Positions 8,609 through 19,459 of a DNA stretch of 64,000 nucleotides are shown here, piece after piece. Made by a program: the position numbers and the translations under genes. The notes under the pieces are model-generated. The model was not told the origin of the DNA and searched no databases. It worked only from the letters and a program-made list of their open reading frames with translations. Numbering within the stretch: position 1 is the stretch's first letter; each line of letters opens with the position of its first letter. Source of the DNA: Rhodococcus sp. KBS0724 (GTDB taxonomy: Bacteria > Actinomycetota > Actinomycetes > Mycobacteriales > Mycobacteriaceae); assembly GCF_005938745.2 (NCBI RefSeq), contig NZ_VCBX02000001.1:62001-126000 (forward strand), in the 5' to 3' direction.

Positions 8609-10423
8609 ATGGGAATGTTCTCCCGAACCAAGGCGCCGACTACCGACTGGGCCACGGAACGCATTGCGGCAGTTCCCAACTGGGCGACCCACCAAAGCCT
8701 GCGGCCCGGACTATCCGACGTGGCACAGGAATTGGTCGACAGCCACTCGGGAAGTTCCAACGCCATCGACGTGGACAAGGTTGTTCATGCAATCGTAAAC
8801 ATTGTGGAATCCCTTGCTGTAAAACACCTTCCGGACAACGCGGATGCGATCAGCGCAATCGTGCGTCGTCCCGGGCCTGAACGCGACGACATCTGGAATT
8901 ACTTCACTCATTGCGCTGCCAAAGGTGTTGCGGTGTCGGAACATATCGGCGGGATTCTGGTCGGACCACAAATGGCCGAAACTTTCGAGACCATGGCCCG
9001 AGAAGGACATTTCTCGAAGTCCGGGAATGTCACTCCTGAAGGCCTGCCGATTCTGTCTCCGGATTCGAGTGACACGACAACGTTGAGTGACCCGGGACTC
9101 GGTGAGAATGACCCGATACAGATAGCGTTCGGGCTGATGTCCAGCGTTGGTTTGAGCCTCGTCGTCTACGGTCCGTCAGATCTGGCGAGTTGTTTCACTG
9201 CCGTCGCCGGCGTGATTCCCGCGTTCCGCGGTTCTGTGACGGATGGTGGATGGCTTGGATCGTTCTCGAGCATCGAGAACGTGTTGTGGTTCGGGATCGA
9301 GAGCGCAGACAGTTCTGCGATCATCGTTACCGTTCTGCCGGATGCGGACTCTGGGCGGGTGCTCCGTGAATTCGTCAATCCACTCGGCGCTCTGGATGGG
9401 TCATGGTTCACCGCCTTGGCGCAGAAAACATTGGTGCCCAGCACCTTTGCCGATATCTTCGGCAGGTCGGTTCATCGTCGGATTTGGCACCTTCCAGGTC
9501 TCGAACATCTCAGACCACACGATCACGGACCGATCGAGCTTTCGTGGGATTTCAAGCGCCGGTTGGTGGGGGCCGGGTGGGACTCTCTCGACGGTGACAA
9601 CTACAAGAAGGACGTACCTTCTCCGGAAGGTTCTTCGATTGTGTATTTTGCGCCGTGGAGAGATAAACACTGCGTCTTTCTCGTGCTCGGGCCTTCGGAG
9701 AACGGGCAGATTCCCGAGAACCTGCGCGGTGTCGATCTGGACGACTGCCAGATCGGCGTCGAGTACGAACACACCACCTTGATCAAACCGCTGTATTCGT
9801 CACCCTCGTTGTCGGATGTGCAGGCTGCGACGGAGCGTGTCCTCGACCGGGCGAGGTTCCTGTTCTCGAGCGAGACATCCAGTGTGCCGGATATCTTGAC
9901 GTTGACCAAAGGTGCGAACACTCCCGTCCGGGCGCCCCTGATTCGTGTTGCGCTTGCGTGGCACGGCAACCCAGCCGAAGCCAATGTGGATACGTCGGCA
10001 CTGCTTCTCGGAGCACACGAGAGGGTGCAATCGGATAGTGATTTTGTCTTCTACAACCAGTCGGTTCATGCCACCGGCGCTGTGGTTTACGAGTCTCGCC
10101 AGGTAGCGAACGGTGTTGACGGTTGTGATTCCATCCGGATGGATTTATCCCGCGCGGCAACGTACACCGACAAGATCGTGATTGTCGGATCGATCGACCG
10201 TGGGCAGTTCTCGGGTCTTCGTGGTCTCCATGCGACCGTCGTCGATCTGAGTACCGGTCATCCTGTGATCAACTTTCCGATTGACGGACTCACGTCTGAA
10301 ACCGCGTTGGTGGTCGGAGAGCTGTACCGCCGCAACGGTGAATGGAAGTTTCGGGCAGTGGGGCAAGGCTATGCCTCTGGTCTGCGCGGTGTCGCAACGG
10401 ATTACGGAATCAATGTGGACTGA
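8609..10423 (+). CDS. Large protein with C-terminal TerD domain
   Basis: Protein of 604 residues. The last 175 (from about 430, LTLTKGANTPV) match the TerD/CABP stress-response domain: DTSALLLGAHERVQSDSDFVFYNQ, then KIVIVGSIDRGQFSGLRGLHATVVDL, then ALVVGELYRRNGEWKFRAVGQG, ending in the typical GLRGVATDYGI. The acidic metal-binding stretch normally reading like GDGDDE is GVDGCDSIR here, and the usual DLD before SAF is NVD, so calcium binding may be altered. The first 430 residues have no firm assignment; about 310-410 (AGWDSLDGDNYKKD and after) vaguely recall TY-Chap-type chaperone-like domains. TerD proteins act in tellurite, phage and metal stress. It ends in a 22-nt tail-to-tail overlap with the oxidoreductase gene. 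Confidence 0.8.
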   Translation: MGMFSRTKAPTTDWATERIAAVPNWATHQSLRPGLSDVAQELVDSHSGSSNAIDVDKVVHAIVNIVESLAVKHLPDNADAISAIVRRPGPERDDIWNYFTHCAAKGVAVSEHIGGILVGPQMAETFETMAREGHFSKSGNVTPEGLPILSPDSSDTTTLSDPGLGENDPIQIAFGLMSSVGLSLVVYGPSDLASCFTAVAGVIPAFRGSVTDGGWLGSFSSIENVLWFGIESADSSAIIVTVLPDADSGRVLREFVNPLGALDGSWFTALAQKTLVPSTFADIFGRSVHRRIWHLPGLEHLRPHDHGPIELSWDFKRRLVGAGWDSLDGDNYKKDVPSPEGSSIVYFAPWRDKHCVFLVLGPSENGQIPENLRGVDLDDCQIGVEYEHTTLIKPLYSSPSLSDVQAATERVLDRARFLFSSETSSVPDILTLTKGANTPVRAPLIRVALAWHGNPAEANVDTSALLLGAHERVQSDSDFVFYNQSVHATGAVVYESRQVANGVDGCDSIRMDLSRAATYTDKIVIVGSIDRGQFSGLRGLHATVVDLSTGHPVINFPIDGLTSETALVVGELYRRNGEWKFRAVGQGYASGLRGVATDYGINVD

Positions 10424-11847
10424 AGTGCCACCTGCGCTGCGTTGTAGCCGCCCATCCCGTGGACGCCGCCGCCCGGAGGAGTTGCGGACGAGCAGAGGAA
10501 GACGCCTGGAACCCCGGTGGCATAAGGGTCCAACCCGAATCTGGGGCGGGCGATGATCTGTCTCGGGGTGTTTGCACCCGCAGAAATGTCGCCACCCACG
10601 TAATTGGGGTTGTAGGCCGCCATTTGCGGGACAGTGCGAACGTGCACCCCGACGATCCGGTCTCGGAAGCCCGGCGCGAAGCGTTCGATCTGCCGAGTGA
10701 CGGACTCGGTGACGTCACCTGAATATCCATGCGGGACATGTGCATACGACCACAGGGGATGGATATCTCCCACTGATCGTGACGGGTCGGCCAGGAATTG
10801 CTGACCGACGAGAATGAATGGTGCGGAAGGCATTTCACCCCGGGCGGTCTGGCGCTCGACGGCGGCGATTTCCGGCATCGAGCCGGCGAGGTGCAGGGTG
10901 CCGGCTTTCCGGGCGTGCGGATTTGTCCACGGTACGACGCTTCCGTCTGAGTCACCGCGCACGGCGTAGTCGACTTTGTAGGCGGCTGGTCCGTAGCGGT
11001 AGCGACGGTAGGCGCGCGCAATGCGATCGGGCTGATGACCGTCGAGGAGTCGTGCCGCGGCGTCGGGTGCGAGGTCGAGCATCACGATGTCGTAGCCGGC
11101 CAATGAGGAGAAGTCGGTGACCCAGTTCCCGGTTTCGATCGTGTCGCCGAGGCTGCGCAGAATGGAGGCCAGAGCAGCGGCAATTGCGCCGGACCCGCCT
11201 CGGGCGACCGGCCAGCCATGTGCGTGGGCTCCGGCGGTGAGTATCAGTCCGCCTGCGCTGGACAGTGGGGTGTTCAGCGTCCCGAACATGTGGGCGGCAT
11301 TGCCACCGAACAGTGCCTGGGCTTGCGGGGTCTTCCACATTCGCGCGAAGCCAGTTGCCGGAAGAATCGCGCCGGCGCCGAACCTGGCCAGTGTCAGCGG
11401 ATGCTTCGGGACGTGGATGATCGGTTGAAAGACGTCCTGAACCAACGCGTCGAAGTGCTCCGAGAGATACCCGAACACAGAGCGCCACCGTTTACCGTCG
11501 ACGCCCATCGCGTCGACGGTTCGGTTGATATCGCGCCACAGAACCCCAGCGGTGCCGTCGTCGAGTGGATGGACCAGATCGATTTCGGGCCAGAGCCACT
11601 CCAATCCGTGATCGGCGAAACCGAATTCCCGGTCGAGGCCGCGGAAGAACGGTGATGCCAGTGCGGTGGGGTGGAAGGCCGCGCAGTCGTCGTGGATGAG
11701 TCCGTCGACGATGTATTCGCTGCTGCGGGTGCCGCCGCCGATTTTGTCGGCGCCTTCGATGACGTGGACCGCGATTCCGTGTCGGGCGAGTTCGATTGCC
11801 GCTGCCAGTCCGTTGGGGCCGCTGCCCACGACCACCGCTGTTGTCAT
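10402..11847 (-). CDS. Phytoene-desaturase-like FAD-dependent oxidoreductase
   Basis: Protein of 481 residues of the phytoene desaturase/CrtI-like NAD(P)/FAD oxidoreductase group. The dinucleotide-binding loop is at the N-terminus (VVVGSGPNGLAAAIELA, about residues 5-21) followed by the ADKIGGGTR motif, and the C-terminal FAD motif is visible in GVFLCSSATPPGGGVHGMGG with NAA. The family oxidises or desaturates carotenoid-like or other hydrophobic substrates; there is no carotenoid cluster in the window, so this is probably one of the broader NAD(P)/FAD-dependent members. ATG 11847 places the loop at the very N-terminus; an upstream ATG at 11928 would add 27 residues of unlikely sequence. Divergent from gltB. 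Confidence 0.85.
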   Translation of the reverse strand: MTTAVVVGSGPNGLAAAIELARHGIAVHVIEGADKIGGGTRSSEYIVDGLIHDDCAAFHPTALASPFFRGLDREFGFADHGLEWLWPEIDLVHPLDDGTAGVLWRDINRTVDAMGVDGKRWRSVFGYLSEHFDALVQDVFQPIIHVPKHPLTLARFGAGAILPATGFARMWKTPQAQALFGGNAAHMFGTLNTPLSSAGGLILTAGAHAHGWPVARGGSGAIAAALASILRSLGDTIETGNWVTDFSSLAGYDIVMLDLAPDAAARLLDGHQPDRIARAYRRYRYGPAAYKVDYAVRGDSDGSVVPWTNPHARKAGTLHLAGSMPEIAAVERQTARGEMPSAPFILVGQQFLADPSRSVGDIHPLWSYAHVPHGYSGDVTESVTRQIERFAPGFRDRIVGVHVRTVPQMAAYNPNYVGGDISAGANTPRQIIARPRFGLDPYATGVPGVFLCSSATPPGGGVHGMGGYNAAQVALQSTLIP

Positions 11848-11949
11848 GCGGCTGAGCGTACGTAATTCACAGCGTCCGTAAATCGCAGGGAGCGTAGGGA
11901 AATCACACGAATGAGATTCCGTTAACAATTGATGCCACCACAGGCCTTG

Positions 11950-11963
11950 GTTGATCGATCAAC
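11950..11963. promoter_or_regulatory. 14-bp perfect palindrome, possible operator
   Basis: GTTGATCGATCAAC is its own reverse complement and lies 103 bp upstream of the oxidoreductase start. It has the size of a TetR- or MarR-type half-site pair. No regulator gene lies beside it, so the assignment as an operator is a guess. Confidence 0.35.
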
Positions 11964-11984
11964 TTTTGCTAAAGTTTCAGACAC

Positions 11985-12019
11985 ACTGGCCGCAGCTGAT
12001 CTTTATCGCTGCGGCCAGT
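11985..12019 (+). terminator. GC-rich hairpin upstream of gltB
   Basis: Arms ACTGGCCGCAG (11985-11995) and CTGCGGCCAGT (12009-12019) pair perfectly over 11 bp around a 13-nt loop, followed by TGTTGCATTT. It looks like an intrinsic terminator, but no gene ends just upstream on the plus strand, so it may instead be a leader hairpin or attenuator in the gltB 5' region. Confidence 0.45.
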
Positions 12020-12347
12020 TGTTGCATTTATCGCACTTTTAGGCCGGTTGCCTGGGGATTCGGTATCCTGTGAAGCGGAACTTCTCTGCACGAACGCAGC
12101 CCTGAATCTTTCCGAGGCGCTCTCGGGCGTCCTGCATCGCCGCAGTTCAGAGCAAATATAGGGCTACCTTAGTTGCGCGCATGCTGGGGTTCTGAATTAT
12201 CGTTTTCGTTACACGGTTGACTCGCAGAAGTTTCAACCGACTGTGCCGGTCACATCGTCGTGCCGGTGCTGCGGACTTGCATTGCAAGTTGATGACCATC
12301 AGCGTTGCTGGTCGTCGGTGCATCTTTATGGCATACGAAGGCTGGGT

Positions 12348-15300
12348 ATGAAGCAACTTCCAGGCCCCCAGGGCCTCTATCACCCGTCCAATGAGCACGA
12401 CTCCTGTGGAGTCGCATTTGTTGTCGACATGAAGGGTCGCCGCAGTCGCGACATCGTCGAAAAGGCGATTACCGCTCTGGTGAACCTCGAGCATCGCGGC
12501 GCGGCCGGCTCCGAACCCAACACGGGTGACGGTGCGGGCATCCTCCTGCAGGTACCCGACAAGTTCTTCCGGGCTGTCGTGGACTTCCCGCTGCCCGCCG
12601 AAGGCGCGTACGCAACGGGTATCGCGTTCCTGCCGCAGGGCGACGCCGAAGCGCACGAGGCTGCTGCCGCGGTCGAGAAGATCGTCGTCGACGAGGGCCT
12701 GACGGTTCTCGGTTGGCGCGAGGTCGGAACCGACGACTCGTCGCTCGGCGCATTGGCGCGCGATGCGATGCCGACGTTCCGCCAGATCTTCATCGGTTCC
12801 GAGGGTGACAAGTTCACAGGCATGGACCTCGAGCGTCGTGCCTACGTCGTGCGTAAGCGCACCGAGCACGAGCTCGGCAGTTCGGGCGCCGGCAAGGGCG
12901 GCCCGGGTAGCGAGACGGTGTACTTCCCCAGCCTCTCCGGCCAGACCTTCGTATACAAGGGCATGCTCACCACCCCGCAGCTCAAGGGTTTCTACCTGGA
13001 CCTGCAGGACGATCGTGTCGAGAGTGCGTTGGGCCTCGTCCACTCGCGCTTCTCCACCAACACGTTCCCGTCGTGGCCGCTGGCGCACCCGTTCCGCCGG
13101 GTCGCACACAACGGTGAGATCAACACCGTCACCGGCAACGAGAACTGGATGCGCGCTCGCGAGTCCCTCATCGACAGCGACGTCTTCGGTGGCCGCGAGA
13201 ACCTCGAGAAGATCTTCCCGATCTGCACCCAGGGCGCATCCGACACCGCTCGTTTCGACGAGGTTCTCGAGATGTTGCACCTCGCCGGCCGCAGCCTGCC
13301 GCACGCAGTTCTCATGATGATCCCGGAAGCCTGGGAGAAGCACGAGAGCATGGACCCCGCTCGTCGGGCGTTCTACGAGTACCACTCGGCTCTCATGGAG
13401 CCTTGGGACGGACCGGCCTCGGTGTGCTTCACCGACGGCACCGTCATCGGCGCTGTGCTGGACCGCAACGGTCTGCGTCCTTCGCGTCTGTGGATCACCG
13501 AGGACGGCCTTGTCGTCATGGCGTCGGAGGTCGGCGTTCTTCCGATCGATCCGTCCACAGTGGTCAAGAAGGTCCGCCTGCAGCCCGGCCGCATGTTCCT
13601 CGTGGACACAGCCCAGGGCCGGATCATCAGCGACGACGAACTGAAGTCGGAACTCGCCGCAGAGCATCCGTACCAGCAGTGGATCGACGAAGGTCTCATC
13701 CACATGGACGATCTGCCGGATCGCCCGTACACGTACATGTCGCACGAGCGTGTCGTGCTGCGTCAGCAGCTCTTCGGTTTCACCAACGAAGAGGTCAACC
13801 TGCTCGTCAAGCCGATGGCCCTCTCCGGTGCCGAGGCTCTGGGCTCGATGGGTACCGACACCCCGATCGCCGTGCTCTCCGCACGCCCTCGGATGCTGTT
13901 CGACTACTTCTCGCAGCTGTTCGCTCAGGTCACCAACCCGCCGCTCGACGCTATTCGTGAAGAGGTTGTCACCAGCCTCGGTGCCACGCTCGGCCCCGAG
14001 GGCGACCTGCTGCACCCGAGCGCTGATTCCTGCAAGCAGATCGCGCTCCCGCAGCCGATCCTGCACAACGACGATCTGTCGAAGCTCGTTCACGTCAACG
14101 ACGACGGCGAATTCCCCGGCTTCCGCAGTGTTGTCATCCGTGGCCTGTACCCCGTCAAGGAAGGCGGCGACGGTATCCGTCGTGCGCTCGACGGCATCAA
14201 GTACCAGGTTTCGCAGGCAATCGCGGGTGGCGCACGCCTCGTCGTGCTCTCGGACCGTGAGTCCACCGAGGATTACGCACCGATCCCGTCGCTGCTCCTG
14301 ACCTCGGCCGTGCACCACCACCTGGTTCGTGAGAAGTCGCGCACCAAGGTCGGTCTCATCGTCGAGGCCGGCGACGCCCGCGAGGTGCACCACATGGCGC
14401 TCCTCATCGGCTTCGGTGCTGCCGCAGTCAACCCGTACATGGCTTTCGAGACCATCGACGAGTTCCTGCAGAACAAGGAACTCGAGGGTCTGACCCTCGA
14501 GAAGGGCATCGCCAACTACATCAAGGCTGCCGGCAAGGGTGTCCTGAAGGTGATGTCCAAGATGGGCATCTCGACGCTGGCGTCGTACACCGGTGCTCAG
14601 CTGTTCCAGGTCATCGGCCTGTCGCAGGAGCTGACGGACGAGTACTTCACCGGTCTGCAGTCGCAGCTCGGCGGTATCGGCCTCGATCAGATTGCTGCCG
14701 ATGTAGCTGCGCGTCACCGCGTCGCGTACCTCGACCGTCCGGAAGAGCGCGCTCACCGCGAGCTCGAGGTCGGCGGCGAGTACCAGTGGCGTCGTGAGGG
14801 CGAGTACCACCTGTTCAACCCGGACACGGTCTTCAAGCTCCAGCACGCAACTCGCACCGGCCAGTACGAGGTGTTCAAGGAGTACACGACTCTGGTCAAC
14901 GACCAGTCGGAGCGCCTTGCGGCTCTGCGTGGTCTGTTCGACTTCAACATCGGCAAGCGGCCGTCGATTTCCATCGACGAGGTCGAGCCGGCCAGCGAGA
15001 TCGTCAAGCGTTTCTCGACGGGTGCGATGAGCTACGGCTCCATCTCCGCCGAGGCTCACGAGACGCTCGCTATCGCGATGAACCGTCTGGGCGCTCGCTC
15101 CAATTCCGGTGAGGGCGGCGAACATCCGTCACGCTTCACGCCGGACGAGAACGGCGATTCGCGTCGCAGTGCGATCAAGCAGGTTGCGTCGGGACGCTTC
15201 GGTGTCACGTCGCACTACCTGAGCAACTGCACCGACATCCAGATCAAGATGGCGCAGGGAGCCAAGCCCGGTGAGGGCGGCCAGCTTCCGGCTCACAAGG

Positions 15301-16946
15301 TGTACCCGTGGGTGGCCGAGGTTCGGCACTCCACGCCTGGCGTCGGACTGATTTCGCCGCCGCCGCACCACGACATCTACTCGATCGAGGATCTCGCTCA
15401 GCTGATCCACGACCTGAAGAATGCAAACCCGCAGGCCCGCATCCACGTGAAGCTGGTCTCCGAGGTCGGCGTCGGAACCGTCGCGGCCGGTGTCTCCAAG
15501 GCACACGCCGACGTCGTTCTGATCTCCGGTCACGACGGTGGCACCGGTGCCACCCCGCTGACCTCCGTCAAGCACGCCGGCGCACCGTGGGAGCTCGGCC
15601 TCGCCGAGACCCAGCAGACGTTGCTGCTCAACGGTCTTCGTGACCGCATCGTCGTGCAGGTCGACGGCCAGCTCAAGACGGGTCGCGACGTTGTCGTTGC
15701 TGCTCTGCTCGGCGGCGAGGAGTTCGGTTTTGCCACCGCACCGCTGGTGGTCTCGGGCTGCATCATGATGCGCGTCTGCCATCTCGACACCTGCCCCGTC
15801 GGTGTTGCGACGCAGAACCCGGTGCTGCGCAAGCGTTTCAGTGGCAAGCCGGAATTCGTCGAGAACTTCTTCATGTTCATCGCCGAAGAGGTTCGCGAGC
15901 TTCTCGCGGAACTCGGTTTCCGCACGCTGCTCGAAGCAGTCGGCCAGGTCGACATGCTGGACACCACGCGCGCCCTCGATCACTGGAAGGGAAGCAAGGC
16001 AGGCAATCTCGATCTGTCGCCGATCCTCACCCAGGTCGAGTCCGCGTTCATGGACCAGGACGTCCACTGCACCGGAACGCAGGATCACGGCCTCGACAAG
16101 GCACTCGATCAGCAGTTGATCGTGTCGGCACGCAACGCACTCGACAAGGGTGAGCCGGTCGCATTCGAGTCCGCGATCACCAACGTCAACCGCACGGTCG
16201 GCACCATGCTCGGCCACGAGGTCACCAAGGCGTTCGGCGGAGAGGGCTTGCCCGACAACACCATCGACATCACGTTCACCGGTTCCGCCGGTAACAGCTT
16301 CGGTGCGTTCGTGCCCCGCGGCATGACCCTGCGCCTGAACGGCGACGCCAACGACTTCGTCGGCAAGGGTCTCTCGGGTGGACGCATCGTCGTACGCCCG
16401 CCGCTCAATGCAGCGGAAGGCTTTGTCGCCGAGGACAACATCATCGGTGGCAACGTGATCCTGTTCGGCGCCACCAGCGGCGAGGCTCTGCTTCGCGGTG
16501 TGGTCGGCGAACGCTTCGCAGTCCGTAACTCCGGCGCCACTGCCGTCGTCGAGGGTGTGGGCGATCATGGTTGCGAGTACATGACGGGTGGAAAGGTGGT
16601 CATCCTCGGAGCCACCGGACGTAACTTCGGTGCCGGTATGTCCGGCGGCGTCGCGTACATCTACAACCCCGACAGGGCATTCGAGAAGAACCTCAACACC
16701 GAACTGGTGGACCTCGAGGATCTTTCGGGCGACGACTTCACCTGGTTGAAGAGCGCCATCGAACGTCATCGCGACGAAACCGGTTCCGAGGTTGCGACAC
16801 GCATCCTCGCGGACTGGTCGCAGCAGGTGGGTCACTTCGCAAAGGTGATGCCCCGCGACTACAAGAAGGTTCTTTTGGCCATCGCGGCCGCAGAGAAGGA
16901 TGGCAAGAACGTGGACGAGGCAGTGATGGAGGCAGCTCGTGGGTGA
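12348..16946 (+). CDS. gltB: Glutamate synthase large subunit
   Basis: Large subunit of NADPH-dependent glutamate synthase (GOGAT), 1532 residues, converting glutamine and 2-oxoglutarate into two glutamates. Domain order is standard: class II glutamine amidotransferase with the nucleophile Cys20 (DSCGVAFV, exposed after removal of a short propeptide), a central domain, the FMN-binding synthase barrel ([21 protein letters not shown]) and a C-terminal beta-helix ([20 protein letters not shown]). The 3Fe-4S cluster cysteines are Cys1138, Cys1144 and Cys1149 ([15 protein letters not shown]). I start at ATG 12348, which puts Cys at the expected distance; the open frame continues upstream without homology. 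The stop overlaps the gltD start by 8 nt. Confidence 0.97.
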   Translation: MKQLPGPQGLYHPSNEHDSCGVAFVVDMKGRRSRDIVEKAITALVNLEHRGAAGSEPNTGDGAGILLQVPDKFFRAVVDFPLPAEGAYATGIAFLPQGDAEAHEAAAAVEKIVVDEGLTVLGWREVGTDDSSLGALARDAMPTFRQIFIGSEGDKFTGMDLERRAYVVRKRTEHELGSSGAGKGGPGSETVYFPSLSGQTFVYKGMLTTPQLKGFYLDLQDDRVESALGLVHSRFSTNTFPSWPLAHPFRRVAHNGEINTVTGNENWMRARESLIDSDVFGGRENLEKIFPICTQGASDTARFDEVLEMLHLAGRSLPHAVLMMIPEAWEKHESMDPARRAFYEYHSALMEPWDGPASVCFTDGTVIGAVLDRNGLRPSRLWITEDGLVVMASEVGVLPIDPSTVVKKVRLQPGRMFLVDTAQGRIISDDELKSELAAEHPYQQWIDEGLIHMDDLPDRPYTYMSHERVVLRQQLFGFTNEEVNLLVKPMALSGAEALGSMGTDTPIAVLSARPRMLFDYFSQLFAQVTNPPLDAIREEVVTSLGATLGPEGDLLHPSADSCKQIALPQPILHNDDLSKLVHVNDDGEFPGFRSVVIRGLYPVKEGGDGIRRALDGIKYQVSQAIAGGARLVVLSDRESTEDYAPIPSLLLTSAVHHHLVREKSRTKVGLIVEAGDAREVHHMALLIGFGAAAVNPYMAFETIDEFLQNKELEGLTLEKGIANYIKAAGKGVLKVMSKMGISTLASYTGAQLFQVIGLSQELTDEYFTGLQSQLGGIGLDQIAADVAARHRVAYLDRPEERAHRELEVGGEYQWRREGEYHLFNPDTVFKLQHATRTGQYEVFKEYTTLVNDQSERLAALRGLFDFNIGKRPSISIDEVEPASEIVKRFSTGAMSYGSISAEAHETLAIAMNRLGARSNSGEGGEHPSRFTPDENGDSRRSAIKQVASGRFGVTSHYLSNCTDIQIKMAQGAKPGEGGQLPAHKVYPWVAEVRHSTPGVGLISPPPHHDIYSIEDLAQLIHDLKNANPQARIHVKLVSEVGVGTVAAGVSKAHADVVLISGHDGGTGATPLTSVKHAGAPWELGLAETQQTLLLNGLRDRIVVQVDGQLKTGRDVVVAALLGGEEFGFATAPLVVSGCIMMRVCHLDTCPVGVATQNPVLRKRFSGKPEFVENFFMFIAEEVRELLAELGFRTLLEAVGQVDMLDTTRALDHWKGSKAGNLDLSPILTQVESAFMDQDVHCTGTQDHGLDKALDQQLIVSARNALDKGEPVAFESAITNVNRTVGTMLGHEVTKAFGGEGLPDNTIDITFTGSAGNSFGAFVPRGMTLRLNGDANDFVGKGLSGGRIVVRPPLNAAEGFVAEDNIIGGNVILFGATSGEALLRGVVGERFAVRNSGATAVVEGVGDHGCEYMTGGKVVILGATGRNFGAGMSGGVAYIYNPDRAFEKNLNTELVDLEDLSGDDFTWLKSAIERHRDETGSEVATRILADWSQQVGHFAKVMPRDYKKVLLAIAAAEKDGKNVDEAVMEAARG

Positions 16947-18390
16947 TCCAAGCGGCTTCATGAAGCACACGTCCCGCGAACTTCCGGTTCGCCGGCCGGT
17001 GCCGTTGCGCCTGCTCGACTGGAAAGAGGTCTACGAGGAGTTCCCGAAGGAAACCCTCAAGACCCAGGCCAGCCGTTGCATGGACTGCGGAATTCCGTTC
17101 TGCCATAACGGTTGCCCTCTCGGAAACTTGATTCCCGAGTGGAACGACCTGGTGTACAAGGACCACTGGCACGACGCGATCGAGCGTTTGCATGCGACCA
17201 ACAACTTCCCGGAGTTCACCGGTCGCCTGTGCCCAGCACCTTGTGAGGCGTCCTGTGTTCTGGGCATCAACCAGGATCCGGTCACCATCAAGCAGGTCGA
17301 GGTCGAGATCATCGACAAGGCCTTCGACGAGGGATGGGTCAAGCCGGTTCGCGCGGCGCGTTCCACCAACAAGCGCGTCGCCGTTGTCGGCAGTGGTCCG
17401 GCCGGTCTGGCTGCAGCGCAGCAGCTGACGCGTGCCGGTCACGCAGTGACGGTCTTCGAGCGGGCAGACCGCATCGGTGGCCTGCTGCGCTACGGCATCC
17501 CCGAGTTCAAGATGGAGAAGCGTCACATCGACCGCCGTCTCGAGCAGATGGAAGCCGAAGGCACCGTCTTCAAGACCAACGTCAATGTGGGCGTGGATAT
17601 CACGGCTGACGAACTGCGCGAGCAGTTCGACGCCGTGGTTCTCGCCGGCGGCGCCACCGCAGCTCGCGACCTGCCGATCCCAGGCCGCGAACTCGACGGC
17701 ATCCACCAGGCGATGGAGTACCTCCCGATCGCCAACCGCGTTCAGCTCGGTGACCTCGATGCTCCGACCATCGATGCAAAGGGCAAGAAGGTTGTCATCA
17801 TCGGTGGCGGCGACACCGGCGCCGACTGCCTCGGTACCTCGCACCGTCAGGGCGCTGCCAGCGTCCATCAGTTCGAGATCATGCCGCGCCCCCCGGAGAC
17901 TCGCGCATCGCAGACTCCGTGGCCGACATACCCGTTGATGTACCGCGTGGCTTCGGCTCACGAAGAGGGCGGCGAGCGCCTGTTCTCCGTCAACACCGAG
18001 AAGTTTGTCGGTGAAGACGGCAAGGTCACCGGCCTCAAGGCTCACGAGGTCGAGATGAAGTCGGGTCGCTTCGAGAAGGTCGAGGGCTCGGACTTCGAGC
18101 TCGAGGCTGACCTCGTGTTCCTGGCCATGGGCTTCGTCGGACCCGAAAAGCCGGGTCTGCTCACCGATCTCGGTGTCGACCTGAACGAGCGTGGCAACGT
18201 GGCCCGCACGTCCAAGTGGAACACGAACGTCGACGGCGTCTTCGTAGCCGGCGACATGGGCCGCGGCCAGTCCCTGATCGTCTGGGCAATCGCCGAGGGA
18301 CGTTCCGCAGCAGCTGCTGTGGACACGTACCTCGAGGGTGAGACGGCGCTTCCGGCTCCGATCCTCCCGACGGCGGCTCCGCAGCGCTAG
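16939..18390 (+). CDS. gltD: Glutamate synthase small subunit
   Basis: Beta subunit of glutamate synthase, 483 residues, passing electrons from NADPH through FAD to GltB. The N-terminal cysteine-rich domain carries the Fe-S ligands ([17 protein letters not shown], and CPAPCEASC). Two dinucleotide-binding loops follow: [15 protein letters not shown] for FAD and [15 protein letters not shown] for NADPH, with the C-terminal [21 protein letters not shown] motif closing the FAD site. GTG 16939 overlaps the gltB stop, giving translational coupling. The operon ends at a long perfect hairpin just downstream. Confidence 0.97.
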   Translation: MGDPSGFMKHTSRELPVRRPVPLRLLDWKEVYEEFPKETLKTQASRCMDCGIPFCHNGCPLGNLIPEWNDLVYKDHWHDAIERLHATNNFPEFTGRLCPAPCEASCVLGINQDPVTIKQVEVEIIDKAFDEGWVKPVRAARSTNKRVAVVGSGPAGLAAAQQLTRAGHAVTVFERADRIGGLLRYGIPEFKMEKRHIDRRLEQMEAEGTVFKTNVNVGVDITADELREQFDAVVLAGGATAARDLPIPGRELDGIHQAMEYLPIANRVQLGDLDAPTIDAKGKKVVIIGGGDTGADCLGTSHRQGAASVHQFEIMPRPPETRASQTPWPTYPLMYRVASAHEEGGERLFSVNTEKFVGEDGKVTGLKAHEVEMKSGRFEKVEGSDFELEADLVFLAMGFVGPEKPGLLTDLGVDLNERGNVARTSKWNTNVDGVFVAGDMGRGQSLIVWAIAEGRSAAAAVDTYLEGETALPAPILPTAAPQR

Positions 18391-18399
18391 TCGCACGAG

Positions 18400-18448
18400 A
18401 CATACAAAACCGCACCCCACCACAACGGTGGGGTGCGGTTTTGTATGT
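18400..18448 (+). terminator. Strong intrinsic terminator of gltBD
   Basis: A perfect inverted repeat of 22-bp arms (18400-18421 and 18427-18448) around the 5-nt loop ACAAC, starting 10 nt after the gltD stop. The stem contains CCGCACCCCACC and ends in TTTTGTATGT. Being symmetrical with an A-rich 5' and T-rich 3' flank, it can terminate in both directions. Confidence 0.9.
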
Positions 18449-18560
18449 GGACGACAAAAGCGCACGTTCGTAGCCACACCCTGGACCACGTTCAACCGCT
18501 ATGCTGCTCAGATATCTGCGGTGAGTACAGGGGCCCGCCTGATTGGATACGGGGTTTTTG

Positions 18561-19457
18561 ATGGGTGCGAAGCGCTTCGTTGCGATGTTGTCGGTTGTTG
18601 CGGCCGCCGGTGTAGTGCAGGCCGTCGGCGCACCGACGGCATCCGCAGCGCCTTGCCCCGAACTGTATGTCGTGGCGATTCCGGGAACGTGGGAGCCGTC
18701 AGGCGCTTCGCCCGGTGCAGGCATGCTCGCGCCGGTCACCAGCGGCCTCCCGTCGTCGGTACGCACCGACTACGTCACGTACTCGGCTACCGCCTTCCCG
18801 TGGGAATCAAATGTCTACGCCAGGTCGAAGAAGCAGGCCGTCGACAATGCGCGCGGCATGATCGGGGCGATGGCTGCATCGTGCGGTGACACTCGATTCG
18901 CGATAGTCGGGTACAGCCAGGGCGCCGACGCGGCCGGAGACCTCGCCGCCGAAATCGGGACGGGCATCGGTGTCGTACCGCCCAATCGTGTTGCCGGAGT
19001 CGGTCTGCTGTCCGATCCGCGTCGATCCGAGTCCGATGCGTTGGTCGGTCCCTGGGTTGGCGGAAACGGCGCCAGTGGTGCTCGCATCGGCGGATTCGGT
19101 TGGCTGTCAGCCGATACCGTCACTCTCTGTGCTGCGGGCGATCTGTACTGCTCGACGCCCGAAGATGATTTTGTGATGCGTCTGGCCGGATTCATGGCGC
19201 AGGTTTCCGATCCGACTCCGGCAACGGCCCTCTCGTTGCGTGACGAAGCAGCTGTGATCGTGCGTGACTTGATCACTGCGGGTGGACTTCCCGCACTCAT
19301 GGCGCAACTTGATCCCGGCGCCAACAGCCGACGTGTCGATCAGTTGGTCGATTTCTACGGATCGCAGGTCCATACCGACTACACCCGTTACGTGGTCGAC
19401 GGTTCGGGCACAACGGCTACGTCGTGGCTGCATAACTGGCTGGCGGGTAAAGCCTGA
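18561..19457 (+). CDS. Secreted cutinase-family esterase
   Basis: Exported serine esterase of 298 residues in the cutinase/CULP family common in mycolate bacteria. A signal peptide occupies about residues 1-31 (KRFVAMLSVVAAAGVVQAV, cleavage after ASAA). The nucleophile elbow is GYSQGAD, with the catalytic Ser about one third in; disulfide cysteines include those in APCPEL and in TLCAAGDLYCST, and the Asp/His partners are plausibly in DLYCST and VHTDYTRY. The family hydrolyses lipid esters and polyesters at the cell surface. ATG 18561 is preferred because it starts the signal peptide directly; a TTG at 18543 would add six residues. Monocistronic after the gltBD terminator. Confidence 0.86.
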   Translation: MGAKRFVAMLSVVAAAGVVQAVGAPTASAAPCPELYVVAIPGTWEPSGASPGAGMLAPVTSGLPSSVRTDYVTYSATAFPWESNVYARSKKQAVDNARGMIGAMAASCGDTRFAIVGYSQGADAAGDLAAEIGTGIGVVPPNRVAGVGLLSDPRRSESDALVGPWVGGNGASGARIGGFGWLSADTVTLCAAGDLYCSTPEDDFVMRLAGFMAQVSDPTPATALSLRDEAAVIVRDLITAGGLPALMAQLDPGANSRRVDQLVDFYGSQVHTDYTRYVVDGSGTTATSWLHNWLAGKA

Positions 19458-19459
19458 TA

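Larger units (their letters stand above)
11848..12347. other. 500-bp divergent intergenic region upstream of gltB
   Basis: No gene is seen between the oxidoreductase and gltB. The region holds a perfect 14-bp palindrome (GTTGATCGATCAAC, 11950-11963) and a GC-rich hairpin (11985-12019), then about 330 bp with no convincing structure before the gltB start. A promoter for gltB and one for the oxidoreductase must lie here, but I cannot place the -10 and -35 elements reliably. Confidence 0.6.

Noticed and set aside
12147..18495. Very long open frames on the minus strand opposite gltB and gltD (for example 992 and 613 codons)
   Set aside because: They mirror the strongly biased third codon positions of gltB/gltD, contain repetitive Arg/Val/Leu/Asp-rich sequence without any family match, and have no ribosome sites.
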